A DNA stretch of 64,000 bases, from contig CADCEC010000004.1 in the NCBI GenBank assembly GCA_902800395.1, positions 124,001-188,000 of the forward strand, given 5' to 3'. The notes under the pieces were generated by a model. The model was not told the DNA's origin and did not search any database. It saw nothing but the letters and a program-made list of their open reading frames with translations. Source of the DNA: an uncultured Bacteroidota bacterium. Lineage in GTDB: Bacteria; Bacteroidota; Bacteroidia; Bacteroidales; P3. Position 1 is the stretch's first letter, and the number at the start of each line of letters is the position of its first letter. The position numbers and the translations under genes are program-made. Positions 53,217-61,862 of the stretch are shown here, one piece after another.

Positions 53217-53224
53217 TATCTTTG
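53217..53224 (+). promoter_or_regulatory. TATCTTTG promoter, duplicate of 52864
   Basis: CTTTGCAGCGTGAAA is shared with 52867-52881. It drives no evident gene for 350 bp: the stretch 53225-53579 holds only short frames without convincing coding character. Confidence 0.5.
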
Positions 53225-53579
53225 CAGCGTGAAATTGATAAAATGATGATGACATAAAACGTAGAAATAGACAAAGACATATTGAGCTTGACGCTCTTGT
53301 TTCCTTTGAGTAAACGGTCTGGAAAATCATTTACATCTGTGTGGAAATAAGATTGCGGATAGTTCACGCGATGGCGTGGATTCTTTCCCCACTTATTTAC
53401 ACAAAGGTAATTCCAGACCACCTTCTCAAAGAATAAGTGACATTTATAACGAAAGGATTTGCGCCTTTCTTTATGCCCTTATCCTAACATCGGCTTCCAG
53501 CTTAATAGTCGGGATCCGAAATGTTTTTAACCTTTATAAAACTGAAGAGGCGACAGGATAAAACTGCCAAAACAACAAT

Positions 53580-53948
53580 ATGAAAACAAAAAGATTGATA
53601 GTACTACTATTTGCGACAACGGCCATTCTCCTTACAGCCTGCACGAAAGAGAAGGAATACAATGTACCTGTACCAAATATCCTTGGCACCTGGGTAGATG
53701 ATGACGGGTCTGGCGTAGTCGTTTCGTGGACTTTCAAATCAAACAAAACGGGCAATGAGCATTTGATTGTTTCCTACAATGGTGTTACGCTCCGCGACTA
53801 TACGATAAACTTTACCTATTCCCAACATGAGAATTATGTTGATTTCAAAAACGACAATAAAGAATGGACATATGATGTAACGGTGACGGGAAATCACATG
53901 AGACTTGGAAATGCTGAAGATGGATATTTTGAATTAACCAAACAATAA
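53580..53948 (+). CDS. lipoprotein, 122 aa, lipocalin-like
   Basis: Signal MKTKRLIVLLFATTAILLTAC, then TKEKEYNVPVPNILGTWVDDDG and beta-strands (VVSWTFKSNKTGNEHLIVSY, DFKNDNKEWTYDVTVTGNHMRL) as in lipocalin-like Bacteroidetes proteins. Function unknown. First of three AT-rich lipoprotein genes in a row. Confidence 0.7.
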   Translation: MKTKRLIVLLFATTAILLTACTKEKEYNVPVPNILGTWVDDDGSGVVVSWTFKSNKTGNEHLIVSYNGVTLRDYTINFTYSQHENYVDFKNDNKEWTYDVTVTGNHMRLGNAEDGYFELTKQ

Positions 53949-54031
53949 ACAACATGGAAAAAAACATTTATGTGCAAGAAATCGCACGCACAACATGGTA
54001 CCATACATCTGGACCGATAAGACCACGCCGT

Positions 54032-54649
54032 ATGTCTTCAGGGTCAAGCAAAAGAGGCTATAGCACAATAATTCTCATTGTTGCAATATTCTCCGTCTTC
54101 GGGTTGGTTGCTTGCAACGGAGGTGAAAATGCATCACAAGAGCCTATTGCTCCGTCCGAACAGGTAAATGTTGACTCTCTTGCTGTGGCATTACATGAAG
54201 TTGATAGTATTCTTAATAGCGGTCAGCTTGCGCACCTGGACGTGTATGAAATCGGCAAAATAAAAAATGTGTCGGTGAGTGTGCAAAAGGCGACAGCAGG
54301 TGATTGGGAAACAATATGGATTAATTTTCGCAAAGATTGCGGTGGCGAGTACTATTATTCTTGGGAAGATGCCAGATTACTTTATGACGAATGCCAATAC
54401 TTCATCAATGCCATCAACACCATTCATTCCAATAGAGAAAGAATTGTTGACCATGAAGAAAGGTATGCATATATGACGAAAGATGACATCCGAATATTTG
54501 CCTATGCAAAGAGTGGAAACGCATGGACAGTTGAATTAAGTGTTGACTATCACAAACAGAACTCAACTATTACGCTAAACAGCAGTGATGTTGAGGGCTT
54601 GATAAACCTCATTCAAAAAGCACAGGTAAAAGTCAACGAAATCAAATAA
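54032..54649 (+). CDS. lipoprotein, 205 aa
   Basis: Choosing ATG 54032 gives MSSGSSKRGYSTIILIVAIF SVFGLVAC-type lipoprotein signal with lipobox LVAC; an upstream ATG at 53954, 5 bp after the previous stop, would add 26 residues and may be the true coupled start. The mature part is helical (VNVDSLAVALHEVDSILNSG, DARLLYDECQYFINAINTIHSN). No family recognised. Confidence 0.6.
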   Translation: MSSGSSKRGYSTIILIVAIFSVFGLVACNGGENASQEPIAPSEQVNVDSLAVALHEVDSILNSGQLAHLDVYEIGKIKNVSVSVQKATAGDWETIWINFRKDCGGEYYYSWEDARLLYDECQYFINAINTIHSNRERIVDHEERYAYMTKDDIRIFAYAKSGNAWTVELSVDYHKQNSTITLNSSDVEGLINLIQKAQVKVNEIK

Positions 54650-54660
54650 ACACGACCAAA

Positions 54661-55368
54661 ATGAAAAGAACGAGTTTAATCTTATTTTTTAGTTTAGGGT
54701 TAACCCTTTTATGCGGATGCACAAAGAACGAGGATAATGAGACATTGAACATTCCAAGTTCTTGCACCATTTATTATGGCGATAAATACCAACTCAACTC
54801 ATATCAAGAGTGGAAGAGTTCAAAACCATTCATTGCTACTGTTGATGGAAGTGGGACAATTGTTGCCAATCATGCAGGTGGTTGTACCGTATCATGTTCA
54901 AAAGGAAGTTGTACAGTCAACGTAATTCCGACAAAGACTCTGTATAACGAGCCATTATGCGAGACAAATTTGACTCCCAATAAAATAACCAACAAGTTTG
55001 GGACGCCAGATTACTGGAGTGATGATTACATGGTATACAGGACGGGATTATCTTCCACCCCGTATATCTATTATGCATTTGAATCATCAGGAAGCCATCG
55101 CTTCAAGGGCGCATCTGTTGTGGTCAAGAAAACACTATTGAATGACCTGTGTGAGCATTTAAACCAGCGTTATGCTCGACAAGATGCCAGCTATTACATT
55201 TGGGCAGATGAATATGTAAACAATGCTAATGAAATTACGAAATACGTGGGTATCCGTGAAGATGGTGGCATTGGCGGCGGTGCTATGATACCATTGATTG
55301 GCCCAAATAATACAAGCATGTGGTATACGGAGTACTACAGGGTAACTTATGAACCTGCAAATTATTAA
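54661..55368 (+). CDS. lipoprotein with Ig-like N-terminal domain, 235 aa
   Basis: Signal MKRTSLILFFSLGLTLLCGC. Residues ~30-95 look like a bacterial Ig-like (Big_2) domain: YYGDKYQLNSYQEWKSSKPF, ATVDGSGTIVANHAGGCTV. The remainder (FGTPDYWSDDYMVYR, YYIWADEYVNNANEITKYVGIRED) is not recognised. 11 bp after the previous gene, so co-transcribed. AT-rich like its neighbours. Confidence 0.68.
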   Translation: MKRTSLILFFSLGLTLLCGCTKNEDNETLNIPSSCTIYYGDKYQLNSYQEWKSSKPFIATVDGSGTIVANHAGGCTVSCSKGSCTVNVIPTKTLYNEPLCETNLTPNKITNKFGTPDYWSDDYMVYRTGLSSTPYIYYAFESSGSHRFKGASVVVKKTLLNDLCEHLNQRYARQDASYYIWADEYVNNANEITKYVGIREDGGIGGGAMIPLIGPNNTSMWYTEYYRVTYEPANY

Positions 55369-55425
55369 TCCAACAAACGTCATGCAATTACAAAAAGAAT
55401 AGTTTAATCCACAAATAATATAGCT

Positions 55426-55635
55426 ATGGACATAGATAAACAAATAAAAGAGGTTGAACTGCACGGTCAAGTTCAAATGATAGAGGGACATTGCAGAGCA
55501 TTGTATCGTATCACCGACGGAAAACAGGAAGTGACGGAAGGCACAATAGAAGCCATACATGACATCTGCAAACAAATGCTCGACAAAATCGAGAGGTATT
55601 ACACTATGGAAGCCGAATTGCGGAAGATGTCGTGA
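55426..55635 (+). CDS. small helical protein, 69 aa
   Basis: MDIDKQIKEVELHGQVQMIE opens a charged, helical protein with heptad-like spacing (ALYRITDGKQEVTEGTIEAI, MLDKIERYYTMEAELRKMS). No signal peptide. Family unknown. It precedes the tandem-repeat array. Confidence 0.55.
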   Translation: MDIDKQIKEVELHGQVQMIEGHCRALYRITDGKQEVTEGTIEAIHDICKQMLDKIERYYTMEAELRKMS

Positions 55636-55667
55636 GGGATGCACTTACAACGTTTAAGTCATCACCT

Positions 55668-55824
55668 GATGTAAAGGCATGTCAGATTTGATGTAAAGGC
55701 ACATGACACTCTGGTGTAAAGGCACGTCAGGTTTGATGTAAAGGCACATGACACTCTGATGTAAAGGCGCGTCAGATTCGATGTAAAGGCACATGACACT
55801 CTGATGTAAAGGCACACCATTTTG
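55668..55824. repeat. tandem array, seven half-units in a 45-bp higher-order repeat
   Basis: GATGTAAAGGCA starts at 55668, 55690, 55713, 55735, 55758, 55780 and 55803, i.e. alternating 22 and 23 bp. Alternate half-units end in CATGACACTCTG or CGTCAGRTTY. No spacers, so not a CRISPR. Confidence 0.9.
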
Positions 55825-55831
55825 TGGAGGA

Positions 55832-55909
55832 TTACTTCACCTCCTCGTAGTCGACGTCGGTGACATTGTCGTTGGGGTTGCCACCTTGCTGACCTGCGCC
55901 AGCGTTTTG
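55832..55909 (-). pseudogene. orphan dnaK 3'-end fragment
   Basis: On the minus strand the last 25 codons read QNAGAGQQGGNPNDNVTDVD then YEEVK and stop. This mirrors the end of the intact dnaK at 56978 ([26 protein letters not shown]) but differs enough in DNA to be a separate allele or homologue, not a fresh copy. The 26 bp next to the stop match with only two differences. Nothing upstream of codon -25 is preserved. Confidence 0.75.
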
Positions 55910-55933
55910 TAATAATGCGAGACAAAATTGCAT

Positions 55934-55980
55934 AAAATAGTGGAAGCGCATCCTTTATTAGTATGCGCTTCCACTATTTT
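55934..55980. terminator. perfect 18-bp hairpin terminator
   Basis: AAAATAGTGGAAGCGCAT (55934-55951), 11-nt loop, exact complement (55963-55980). It ends the minus-strand toxin-antitoxin cassette; the last base of the stem is in the stop codon of the small basic gene. Confidence 0.85.
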
Positions 55981-56219
55981 CATTTGCGCGTTAACATGAC
56001 TCTTAACTCTCCGTCAACGTGCCAGTAGGCTTTGCCGTCGCCTCCGAGGTCGTACTGATTCGTTAACTCACGCTGCAAGAGCGGTAGCCGGTCGTACTTC
56101 GCGTTTTGAATCATTGTCCGTTCCCGACGACGGAAGCGTCGGTGGCTCTTAGCTTTTCCTCTCTTCTGCGAACAGGCAACCCATGTGCCTGCGCAAGTTT
56201 TCTTTCTGCTTTTTCCCAT
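55980..56219 (-). CDS. small Arg-rich protein, 79 aa
   Basis: From ATG 56219: MGKSRKKTCAGTWVACSQKR, followed by GKAKSHRRFRRRER, and a more conserved-looking end QNAKYDRLPLLQRELTNQYDLGGDGKAYW. Strongly basic, likely nucleic-acid binding. An upstream ATG at 56276 is possible. No family name known to me, but the Cys/Arg pattern and GGDGKxYW end look like a real gene. Third gene in the cassette between the dnaK-tail fragment and dnaK. Confidence 0.55.
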   Translation of the reverse strand: MGKSRKKTCAGTWVACSQKRGKAKSHRRFRRRERTMIQNAKYDRLPLLQRELTNQYDLGGDGKAYWHVDGELRVMLTRK

Positions 56220-56309
56220 TGTGCCTTGAATGTTATGGACGGTTGCAAACTCTTGCTCCGCCGTCCGGTTGAACATTACAAGACCGGGGCTTCTTCGATT
56301 GTTGTCATA

Positions 56310-56657
56310 TCAGTTTTCATTTCTTTTTTCAATTTCTTTTACCAACTGACGGAGATAGGTGTCAGAAACGTTGCCGATTTCAGACTTGTCATAAATGGAC
56401 ATCAGCGTGATATTAACATCACTCTCCGTCTGCTGCACATTGTATGTGATAACCCTCGCACCACCACTTTTACCCTTGCCCTTTGAGGCAATGGCCATAC
56501 GGTGCTTATAGGTGTTGCCACCCAGCGGGGTGCCGCTGAAAGGATTGCGCTCCAATTCGTCGAGGAAGGTGTTGTAGTCGTCGACAAATGAGCGGTATTT
56601 CTTGGCCAATGCCTTGGCGCGCCGCTCGAACTCGGGCAGGTATTCAAATGTGACCAT
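56310..56657 (-). CDS. RelE/ParE-superfamily toxin-like protein
   Basis: 115 aa. FEYLPEFERRAKALAKKYRSF and LERNPFSGTPLGGNTYKHRMA, then KGKGKSGGARVITYNVQQTESDVNITLMSIYDKSE, follow the RelE/HigB-type fold (helical hairpin, then strands with a central Arg). The start ATG shares a base with the antitoxin stop (TAATG). Expected to be an mRNA interferase, but catalytic residues were not checked by alignment. Confidence 0.78.
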   Translation of the reverse strand: MVTFEYLPEFERRAKALAKKYRSFVDDYNTFLDELERNPFSGTPLGGNTYKHRMAIASKGKGKSGGARVITYNVQQTESDVNITLMSIYDKSEIGNVSDTYLRQLVKEIEKRNEN

Positions 56658-56860
56658 TACGCAAAAAGGTTTCTTGCGTTTTTGCGGGCCTTGCCGGCAT
56701 ACAACTCATCGAAAGCCGTAGTTAGGCTTTCTTTCACCATCTTGGACTGCGCTTCCTTGGTGTCAGGCTCTGCCTCTTTCGCGCCCAAAGTGAACAGCAC
56801 CTGAATCAGCTGTTTGATTGCGCTGTTTCGTCCGTCATATTCCAATGTGATTGTCGCCAT
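56657..56860 (-). CDS. cognate antitoxin-like protein, 67 aa
   Basis: From ATG 56860 (MATITLEYDGRNSAIKQLIQ). The protein has a short strand, a helix and a tail EAQSKMVKESLTTAFDELYAGKARKNA, as expected for a small antitoxin; it overlaps the toxin start by one base. Common annotation for this size in Bacteroidales is simply hypothetical, so the role rests on operon order. Confidence 0.68.
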   Translation of the reverse strand: MATITLEYDGRNSAIKQLIQVLFTLGAKEAEPDTKEAQSKMVKESLTTAFDELYAGKARKNARNLFA

Positions 56861-56925
56861 AATATTTTTTTTTATTTTTCTGCTACTATAACGCACTTAT
56901 TGTTATTTTATTGTGCCGATTATAA

Positions 56926-56957
56926 AAAGAGGTGCAATCAAATGGTTGCACCTCTTT
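56926..56957. terminator. perfect 12-bp hairpin terminator after dnaK
   Basis: AAAGAGGTGCAA / TTGCACCTCTTT with an 8-nt loop; A-rich before and T-rich after on the minus strand. Confidence 0.85.
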
Positions 56958-56977
56958 ACTGTTGGTTAGACTCTATC

Positions 56978-58912
56978 TTATTTCACCTCCTCGAAGTCGA
57001 CGTCTTGGACGTTCGGATCTGAGCCGTTGCCACTTTGCTGGCCAGCGTTGGGGTTGCCGCCCATGTTGTTGGGGTCAAAACCCTGTCCGGGGTTCTGTCC
57101 GCCGGCTTGCTGCTGGGCTTTGTACATGTCCTCGCTGGCGGCCTGCCAGGCGGCGTTGATCTTGGCCATGGCGGCGTCGATCTGCTGGACGTTGCGGGCG
57201 CTGTGGGCGGCCTTCAACTCGTTCAAAGCACTCTCGATGGCGTTCTTCTTGTCGGCGGGAATCTTGTCACCGTAGTCCTTGAGGTTCTTCTCGCTCTGGA
57301 AGATCATGCCATCGGCATTGTTTATCTTCTCCACCTCTTCCTTGGCTTTCTTGTCGGCGTCGGCGTGGGCCTCGGCTTCGGCTTTCATGCGCTTGATCTC
57401 GTCTTCGCTCAAGCCGCTGCTAGCCTCGATGCGGATGTTCTGGCTCTTGCCGGTGGCCTTGTCGAGGGCACTGACGTTGAGGATGCCGTTGGCGTCAATG
57501 TCGAAGGTGACCTCAATCTGAGGCACTCCACGCGGTGCTGGCGGGATGCCGGCCAGGTGGAAGCGGCCGATGGTCTTGTTGTCGTTGGCCATGGGGCGCT
57601 CGCCCTGCAGCACGTGGATCTCCACCTCGGGCTGGTTGTCGGCAGCGGTGCTGAAGACCTGGCTCTTCTTGGTGGGGATGGTGGTGTTGGCGTCGATGAG
57701 CTTGGTCATCACTCCGCCGAGGGTCTCGATGCCGAGCGACAGCGGAGTGACATCGAGCAGCAGCACGTCCTTCACCTCGCCGGTGAGCACACCTCCCTGG
57801 ATGGCGGCGCCGATGGCGACCACCTCGTCGGGGTTGACGCCCTTGCTGGGCACCTTGCCGAAGAACTCTTCAACCTTCTTCTGCACAGCGGGGATACGGC
57901 TGGAGCCGCCGACGAGGATGACCTCGTTGATGTCGCTGTTGCTGAGGCCAGCGTCGCGCATGGCCAGGCGGCAGGGTTCGATGGTGGCGCGAATCAGGTC
58001 GTCGCAGAGCTGCTCGAACTTGGCGCGGGTGAGTTTCATCACCAGGTGCTGCGGCACGCCGTCGGCCACGGTGATGTAAGGCAGGTTGATTTCGGTCTCC
58101 ATCGAGCTGGAGAGCTCAATCTTGGCCTTCTCGGCAGCCTCTTTCAGGCGCTGCATGGCCATGGGGTCCTTGCGGAGGTCGATGCCCTTGTCGCTCTGGA
58201 AGCTGTCGGCCATCCAGTTGATAATCTTGCGGTCAAAGTCGTCGCCGCCAAGGTGCGTGTTGCCGTTGGTGCTCTTCACCTCGAAGACACCGTCGCCGAG
58301 ATTCAGAATCGAGATATCGAACGTGCCGCCACCGAGGTCGAACACTGCCACGTTCATATCCTGGGCCTTCTTGTCGAGGCCGTAGGCGAGGGCGGCAGCG
58401 GTAGGCTCGTTGACGATACGGCGCACCTTCAGACCTGCAATCTCGCCGGCCTCCTTGGTGGCCTGACGCTGGCTGTCGTTGAAGTAGGCGGGGACGGTGA
58501 TGACGGCCTCCGTCACCTCGGTGCCGAGGTAGTCTTCGGCGGTCTTCTTCATCTTCTGCAGCACGATGGCGCTGATTTCCTGCGGGGTGTACTGACGACC
58601 GTTGATGTCGACGCAGGGGGTGTTGTTGTTGCCGCGCACCACCTTGTAGGGCACAGCCTCAATCTCCTTGGTCACCTGGTCGTAGGTCTCGCCCATGAAG
58701 CGCTTGATGCTGTAGACGGTGTTGTGGGGGTTGGTGATGGCCTGACGCTTGGCGGGGTCGCCCACCTTGCGGTCGCCATTCTCGAGGAAGCCCACCACCG
58801 AGGGGGTGGTGCGGTTGCCCTCGCTGTTAGCGATAACTACGGGTTCGTTACCTTCCATGACGCTGACACAGCTGTTAGTTGTGCCGAGGTCGATTCCAAT
58901 GATTTTTGCCAT
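56978..58912 (-). CDS. dnaK: chaperone DnaK (Hsp70)
   Basis: ATP-dependent protein-folding chaperone, 644 aa. [19 protein letters not shown], the ATPase signatures [14 protein letters not shown] and [14 protein letters not shown], substrate domain [20 protein letters not shown], and acidic tail [13 protein letters not shown]. No dnaJ or grpE is adjacent. Downstream (leftwards) lie a terminator, a toxin-antitoxin cassette and a second, orphan dnaK tail, suggesting insertion at this 3' end. Confidence 0.98.
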   Translation of the reverse strand: MAKIIGIDLGTTNSCVSVMEGNEPVVIANSEGNRTTPSVVGFLENGDRKVGDPAKRQAITNPHNTVYSIKRFMGETYDQVTKEIEAVPYKVVRGNNNTPCVDINGRQYTPQEISAIVLQKMKKTAEDYLGTEVTEAVITVPAYFNDSQRQATKEAGEIAGLKVRRIVNEPTAAALAYGLDKKAQDMNVAVFDLGGGTFDISILNLGDGVFEVKSTNGNTHLGGDDFDRKIINWMADSFQSDKGIDLRKDPMAMQRLKEAAEKAKIELSSSMETEINLPYITVADGVPQHLVMKLTRAKFEQLCDDLIRATIEPCRLAMRDAGLSNSDINEVILVGGSSRIPAVQKKVEEFFGKVPSKGVNPDEVVAIGAAIQGGVLTGEVKDVLLLDVTPLSLGIETLGGVMTKLIDANTTIPTKKSQVFSTAADNQPEVEIHVLQGERPMANDNKTIGRFHLAGIPPAPRGVPQIEVTFDIDANGILNVSALDKATGKSQNIRIEASSGLSEDEIKRMKAEAEAHADADKKAKEEVEKINNADGMIFQSEKNLKDYGDKIPADKKNAIESALNELKAAHSARNVQQIDAAMAKINAAWQAASEDMYKAQQQAGGQNPGQGFDPNNMGGNPNAGQQSGNGSDPNVQDVDFEEVK

Positions 58913-58944
58913 AATATTGTTCCTTTCTTTTTTGTTTTCTGTTT

Positions 58945-58985
58945 TTAGGGTCCTTAAGGTCCTTAGAGTCTTTAAGGTCTTAAGG
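58945..58985. repeat. GGTCCTTAAG micro-repeat upstream of dnaK
   Basis: TTAGGGTCCTTAAGGTCCTT and AGAGTCTTTAAGGTCTTAAGG, 9-bp period; matches the tract inside the ABC ATPase. Confidence 0.85.
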
Positions 58986-59069
58986 CGACACCCTTTCTAT
59001 AACAATATCCGTGCCAATGCCGAAACACTGACACGGATACTGACAAAATGGCAGTTGGAGGTCGTGACA

Positions 59070-60296
59070 CTAGTGTCGTGCGCGATACAATCCCCACAGA
59101 TATTCGGTCAGGGCGTCGAATACTTTGGGGGTGCCACCTTCAGGGGCACGAAAGGTGTGGTATTCGCCTCCCAGGATGTATTCCAACATGTAGTCTGCGC
59201 CGTCGATGACATAGATACCGTTTATCTCGTCGGGCAGATGGGCGGCAAGGAAGATGTCAAACAGACGACGCACCTCGGCCAGCTCGCTGTCGTTGAGGTC
59301 GAACTCGTCGCTGGCCTCCAGCTTCATCTCTTTGAGGGGTATTCCATAGGCTTTGTTGACAAACAGGCGGCGGCCCTCCAGGCGCAGCACGATGACATAG
59401 CCCCAAGGACTCCATACCATATAGCGTAGCGTACCCTCGGTGGCAACAGGGCAGCAGAGGCTTGGCTCGCCCAATTCAGGATACACATTGTTGAGGAAAT
59501 CGTCAAGCCACTTTCGCCGCTCCATCAAGGTCATCAGGTCCACCGTTGTGTCTGCCAGCGAAGCCTCGTTGTAGGGAAGTGGACGGTACATCACCTTAGG
59601 TTGTTTGGGCTTGCGCACTTTAGGCTCGCCACGGAGACCCAGATGGCGATGCAACTGAAAGATGGCGGGATAGAGCCACGGAGTCTTCTTGCTATCGTAG
59701 GCCATCACGGCGTAATGGTAGGCACTGTCGGCGGCATGGGGAAAGGTGCGCCACGACGGTATGGGGAAAACCCAGTCGGCATAGTAAAGTCTCGCCAACT
59801 CCAGGGCATGCGGTTCGTCGTCAATGAGGTAAGAACGGCCTTCATCATACCAGTGCGTATCCCTCGCCATGGGGTTAACGCTAAGGACATCCACCTCGGC
59901 GCGCAGCGCACTGTCGCCCTTGTCGCGATTCCAGCAGTATGCTCTGGGTCTGCTGTTCATCTGTCGCAGCACTAGCGAGTCTATGGTCATGTCTTCGTTG
60001 ATGGTGAAGACTGGATAGTCGTAGCTGTCTAACCCAATGTCGTGCAAAATCAGGTAACAGCGTGCCCCACGGGCGATGCCGGTGAAGCAGACGGTACCAT
60101 CAGTGGTGTCGATGTGATCAGGACGTGGCATATAGCGGGCCGTGTCCTCGCCCTCCACTATCATCTGCGGACCGCCCAGCATACCGCTCGTCGAATAGCC
60201 GCCAGGGAGGAAAATCCGCGCCCGGAACGTCACCTGCCCGTGCAGACACAACGTCGACAGCATCAAAGCTGCAAATAAGAATAGGCGCTGTTTCAT
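59070..60296 (-). CDS. secreted protein of unknown function, 408 aa
   Basis: Signal peptide MKQRLFLFAALMLSTLCLHGQ. The N-terminal part reads like a carboxypeptidase-regulatory-like beta domain (FRARIFLPGGYSTSG, GTVCFTGIARGARCYLILHD); the rest is helical and aromatic with no known motif (LYYADWVFPIPSWRTFPHAADSAYHYAVMAYD, LCCPVATEGTLRYMVWSPWGYVIVLRLEGRRL). Probably periplasmic. Lies downstream of the Omp85-like gene on the same strand with a 72-bp gap. Confidence 0.75.
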   Translation of the reverse strand: MKQRLFLFAALMLSTLCLHGQVTFRARIFLPGGYSTSGMLGGPQMIVEGEDTARYMPRPDHIDTTDGTVCFTGIARGARCYLILHDIGLDSYDYPVFTINEDMTIDSLVLRQMNSRPRAYCWNRDKGDSALRAEVDVLSVNPMARDTHWYDEGRSYLIDDEPHALELARLYYADWVFPIPSWRTFPHAADSAYHYAVMAYDSKKTPWLYPAIFQLHRHLGLRGEPKVRKPKQPKVMYRPLPYNEASLADTTVDLMTLMERRKWLDDFLNNVYPELGEPSLCCPVATEGTLRYMVWSPWGYVIVLRLEGRRLFVNKAYGIPLKEMKLEASDEFDLNDSELAEVRRLFDIFLAAHLPDEINGIYVIDGADYMLEYILGGEYHTFRAPEGGTPKVFDALTEYLWGLYRARH

Positions 60297-60368
60297 AACC
60301 GGATTGTTAATTGAACGTTTTTTTCTCCTTATTTATTGTTATCCATCCGCTCCTCCATACCCTTTTTT

Positions 60369-61703
60369 CTAGAAGACATAGTTGACGCCGGCGTCGAACC
60401 AAATGCCGCCGCCGAGGGCGGGGTCGAAACTGTGGGCGAATTCCAGCGAGAGGATGAAGTTTTCGTTCCAAGCCAGTTTGAAGCCTAATCCTGCGGCGGT
60501 GGCTATACCCTGCGTCTTGCGGCGCAGCATCTCCTCATCCTGCCCGAAGGCCGCCGCCTGCCGGTCGAGGCGGTAGGGCTGCGTGACGATGCCGAAGTCG
60601 AAGAAGGGATTCACGGCGGTGTAGAAATACTGGTTCAGGAAGGTGAACTTGAAGAGCTTGATGCGCAGCTCGACGTTGGCCCACGCCACGCCGTCGGCCA
60701 CGATGCGGTTCTCGAAGAGGCCGCGCATGGTCTTCGCGCTGCCCAAGCCTTCGGTGAGCATGGTGTGGGGCACCAGCATGGGGATAATCTGCTGCATATA
60801 GAACGGCACGTCGCCCGCGAGGGTGCCTGTATAGGCCAGACGATAGGCGAAGACGGGGTCGCCGGCGGCGATGAAGCCCACGGGGATGCGAAGGAAATGT
60901 GAGAAGTAGGCGCAGAACTTCAGGTAGTTGTAGCCGCCCGAGGCAAGACCTCCGTTGAGGAACACCTCGGCCAGCAGGCCTCGGTTGGGCGCCGCCTCGA
61001 TGTCGCGCGTGTCGTACACCAGGCCCGCGCGGGCCTCCAGCACATTGCCTCCCGTGGCCTCGTCGGAGGAGATAAGGCCGGAGGTGACATAGTCGTGGTA
61101 GAGGGAGGGGGTGGGTATCGGCACTCGATACTCGAGGGTGTCGTAGTCGCCGATGTTATAGTGCGAGAAGGTGAGGCCGCCGGCGACCTTGAGGGTGGGG
61201 GAGAGGTCGCGCTGGAAGTTGGCGAAAGCCTGCAGGAAGCGGCGGTCGAGGTAGTAGTGATTCTTGGTGTCGAGCACCTCGTCGTAGGGCTGCGCGGCAC
61301 CGTTGAAGCCGTAGAAGAAAGCCAGCGGGTCAATCATATAGAGCGCCGAGAGGGTCATGCGCCAATGTGGGATGAGGTATTTCGAGTCGTAGGTGGCGTA
61401 GAAGCGCGAGCGCCCGCCGGTGAAGTGCGACGCTTCGGCGGTGAACTTATGCAGCGGCTCGGGGTAGGTGCTGCCGTCGCCGTAGTAGAAGAGGCTGCCG
61501 AAGAGGCCGTACTGGAAGCCCAGGGTGTTGGAGAGCGATATCGTCGGGAAAGCCCCCACGGACCATCCGCGGACCACCTCCTCGCGGGTGCTGTCGGTTG
61601 TCTGCGCGAAAGTCGAAGTGCCGAGTGCCAAGTCAAAAGAGAAAAGTGCGATGACGCAGACAATCTTCCGAATCCAAAGTGTTGATGGATATTTGTTTAT
61701 CAT
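60369..61703 (-). CDS. Omp85/BamA-superfamily outer-membrane protein
   Basis: 444-aa protein: signal (IRKIVCVIALFSFDLALGTSTFAQ) and an outer-membrane barrel without POTRA domains. The EGLGSAKTMRGLFENRIVADG stretch matches the conserved (G)xxTxRGY-like strand/L6 motif of bacterial surface antigen proteins, ARAGLVYDTRDIEAAPNRGLLAEV is the typical D-x-R-D strand, and the C-terminus ends in Phe (GGIWFDAGVNYVF). A POTRA-less protein of this length resembles patatin-associated or TamA-like barrels. Function unknown. Confidence 0.82.
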   Translation of the reverse strand: MINKYPSTLWIRKIVCVIALFSFDLALGTSTFAQTTDSTREEVVRGWSVGAFPTISLSNTLGFQYGLFGSLFYYGDGSTYPEPLHKFTAEASHFTGGRSRFYATYDSKYLIPHWRMTLSALYMIDPLAFFYGFNGAAQPYDEVLDTKNHYYLDRRFLQAFANFQRDLSPTLKVAGGLTFSHYNIGDYDTLEYRVPIPTPSLYHDYVTSGLISSDEATGGNVLEARAGLVYDTRDIEAAPNRGLLAEVFLNGGLASGGYNYLKFCAYFSHFLRIPVGFIAAGDPVFAYRLAYTGTLAGDVPFYMQQIIPMLVPHTMLTEGLGSAKTMRGLFENRIVADGVAWANVELRIKLFKFTFLNQYFYTAVNPFFDFGIVTQPYRLDRQAAAFGQDEEMLRRKTQGIATAAGLGFKLAWNENFILSLEFAHSFDPALGGGIWFDAGVNYVF

Positions 61704-61728
61704 ATTTAGATGAGTGAGTTTCTTTCTG

Positions 61729-61736
61729 CAAAGATA
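61729..61736 (-). promoter_or_regulatory. TATCTTTG promoter of the Omp85-like gene
   Basis: TAnnTTTG core on the minus strand, 26 bp upstream of the start. Confidence 0.7.
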
Positions 61737-61762
61737 CGTTTTTTTTTGTCAATACAGATACT

Positions 61763-61862
61763 TTATCCCTTCCTCCGTTGTCCCGGCGTGACCCCGAACA
61801 CTCCAGAAGCCAATCTCCGCTCCACCAAGAACCGTCGCGGACAGACTTCCTCCACCATTTAC
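61763..61862 (-). pseudogene. possible relic of an AraC-family C-terminus
   Basis: On the minus strand, VCPRRFLVERRL is followed by ASGVFGVTPGQRRKG and a stop, resembling the last helix and FGVTPxxYRKG end of AraC regulators. No upstream HTH remains. The rest of 61737-62465 contains micro-repeats (TTATCTATTTATCTATTAAC near 62067-62091; TTCATTCTTCACTCTTCATT at 62150-62181) and no convincing gene. Confidence 0.35.

Noticed and set aside
53376-53561. Short frame upstream of the AT-rich lipoproteins
   Set aside because: No leader, no homology and mixed codon use; treated as noncoding.
55668-55824. CRISPR array
   Set aside because: Repeats are contiguous with no unique spacers and no cas genes are near.
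55662-55925. Minus-strand frame through the tandem array giving a 15-residue repeating peptide
   Set aside because: The opening codons overlap the dnaK-tail fragment in another frame and there is no promoter or signal; open only because the repeat period is a multiple of three.
57035-58948. 637-codon frame on the plus strand opposite dnaK
   Set aside because: Same codon-bias shadow; no start context and a low-complexity product.
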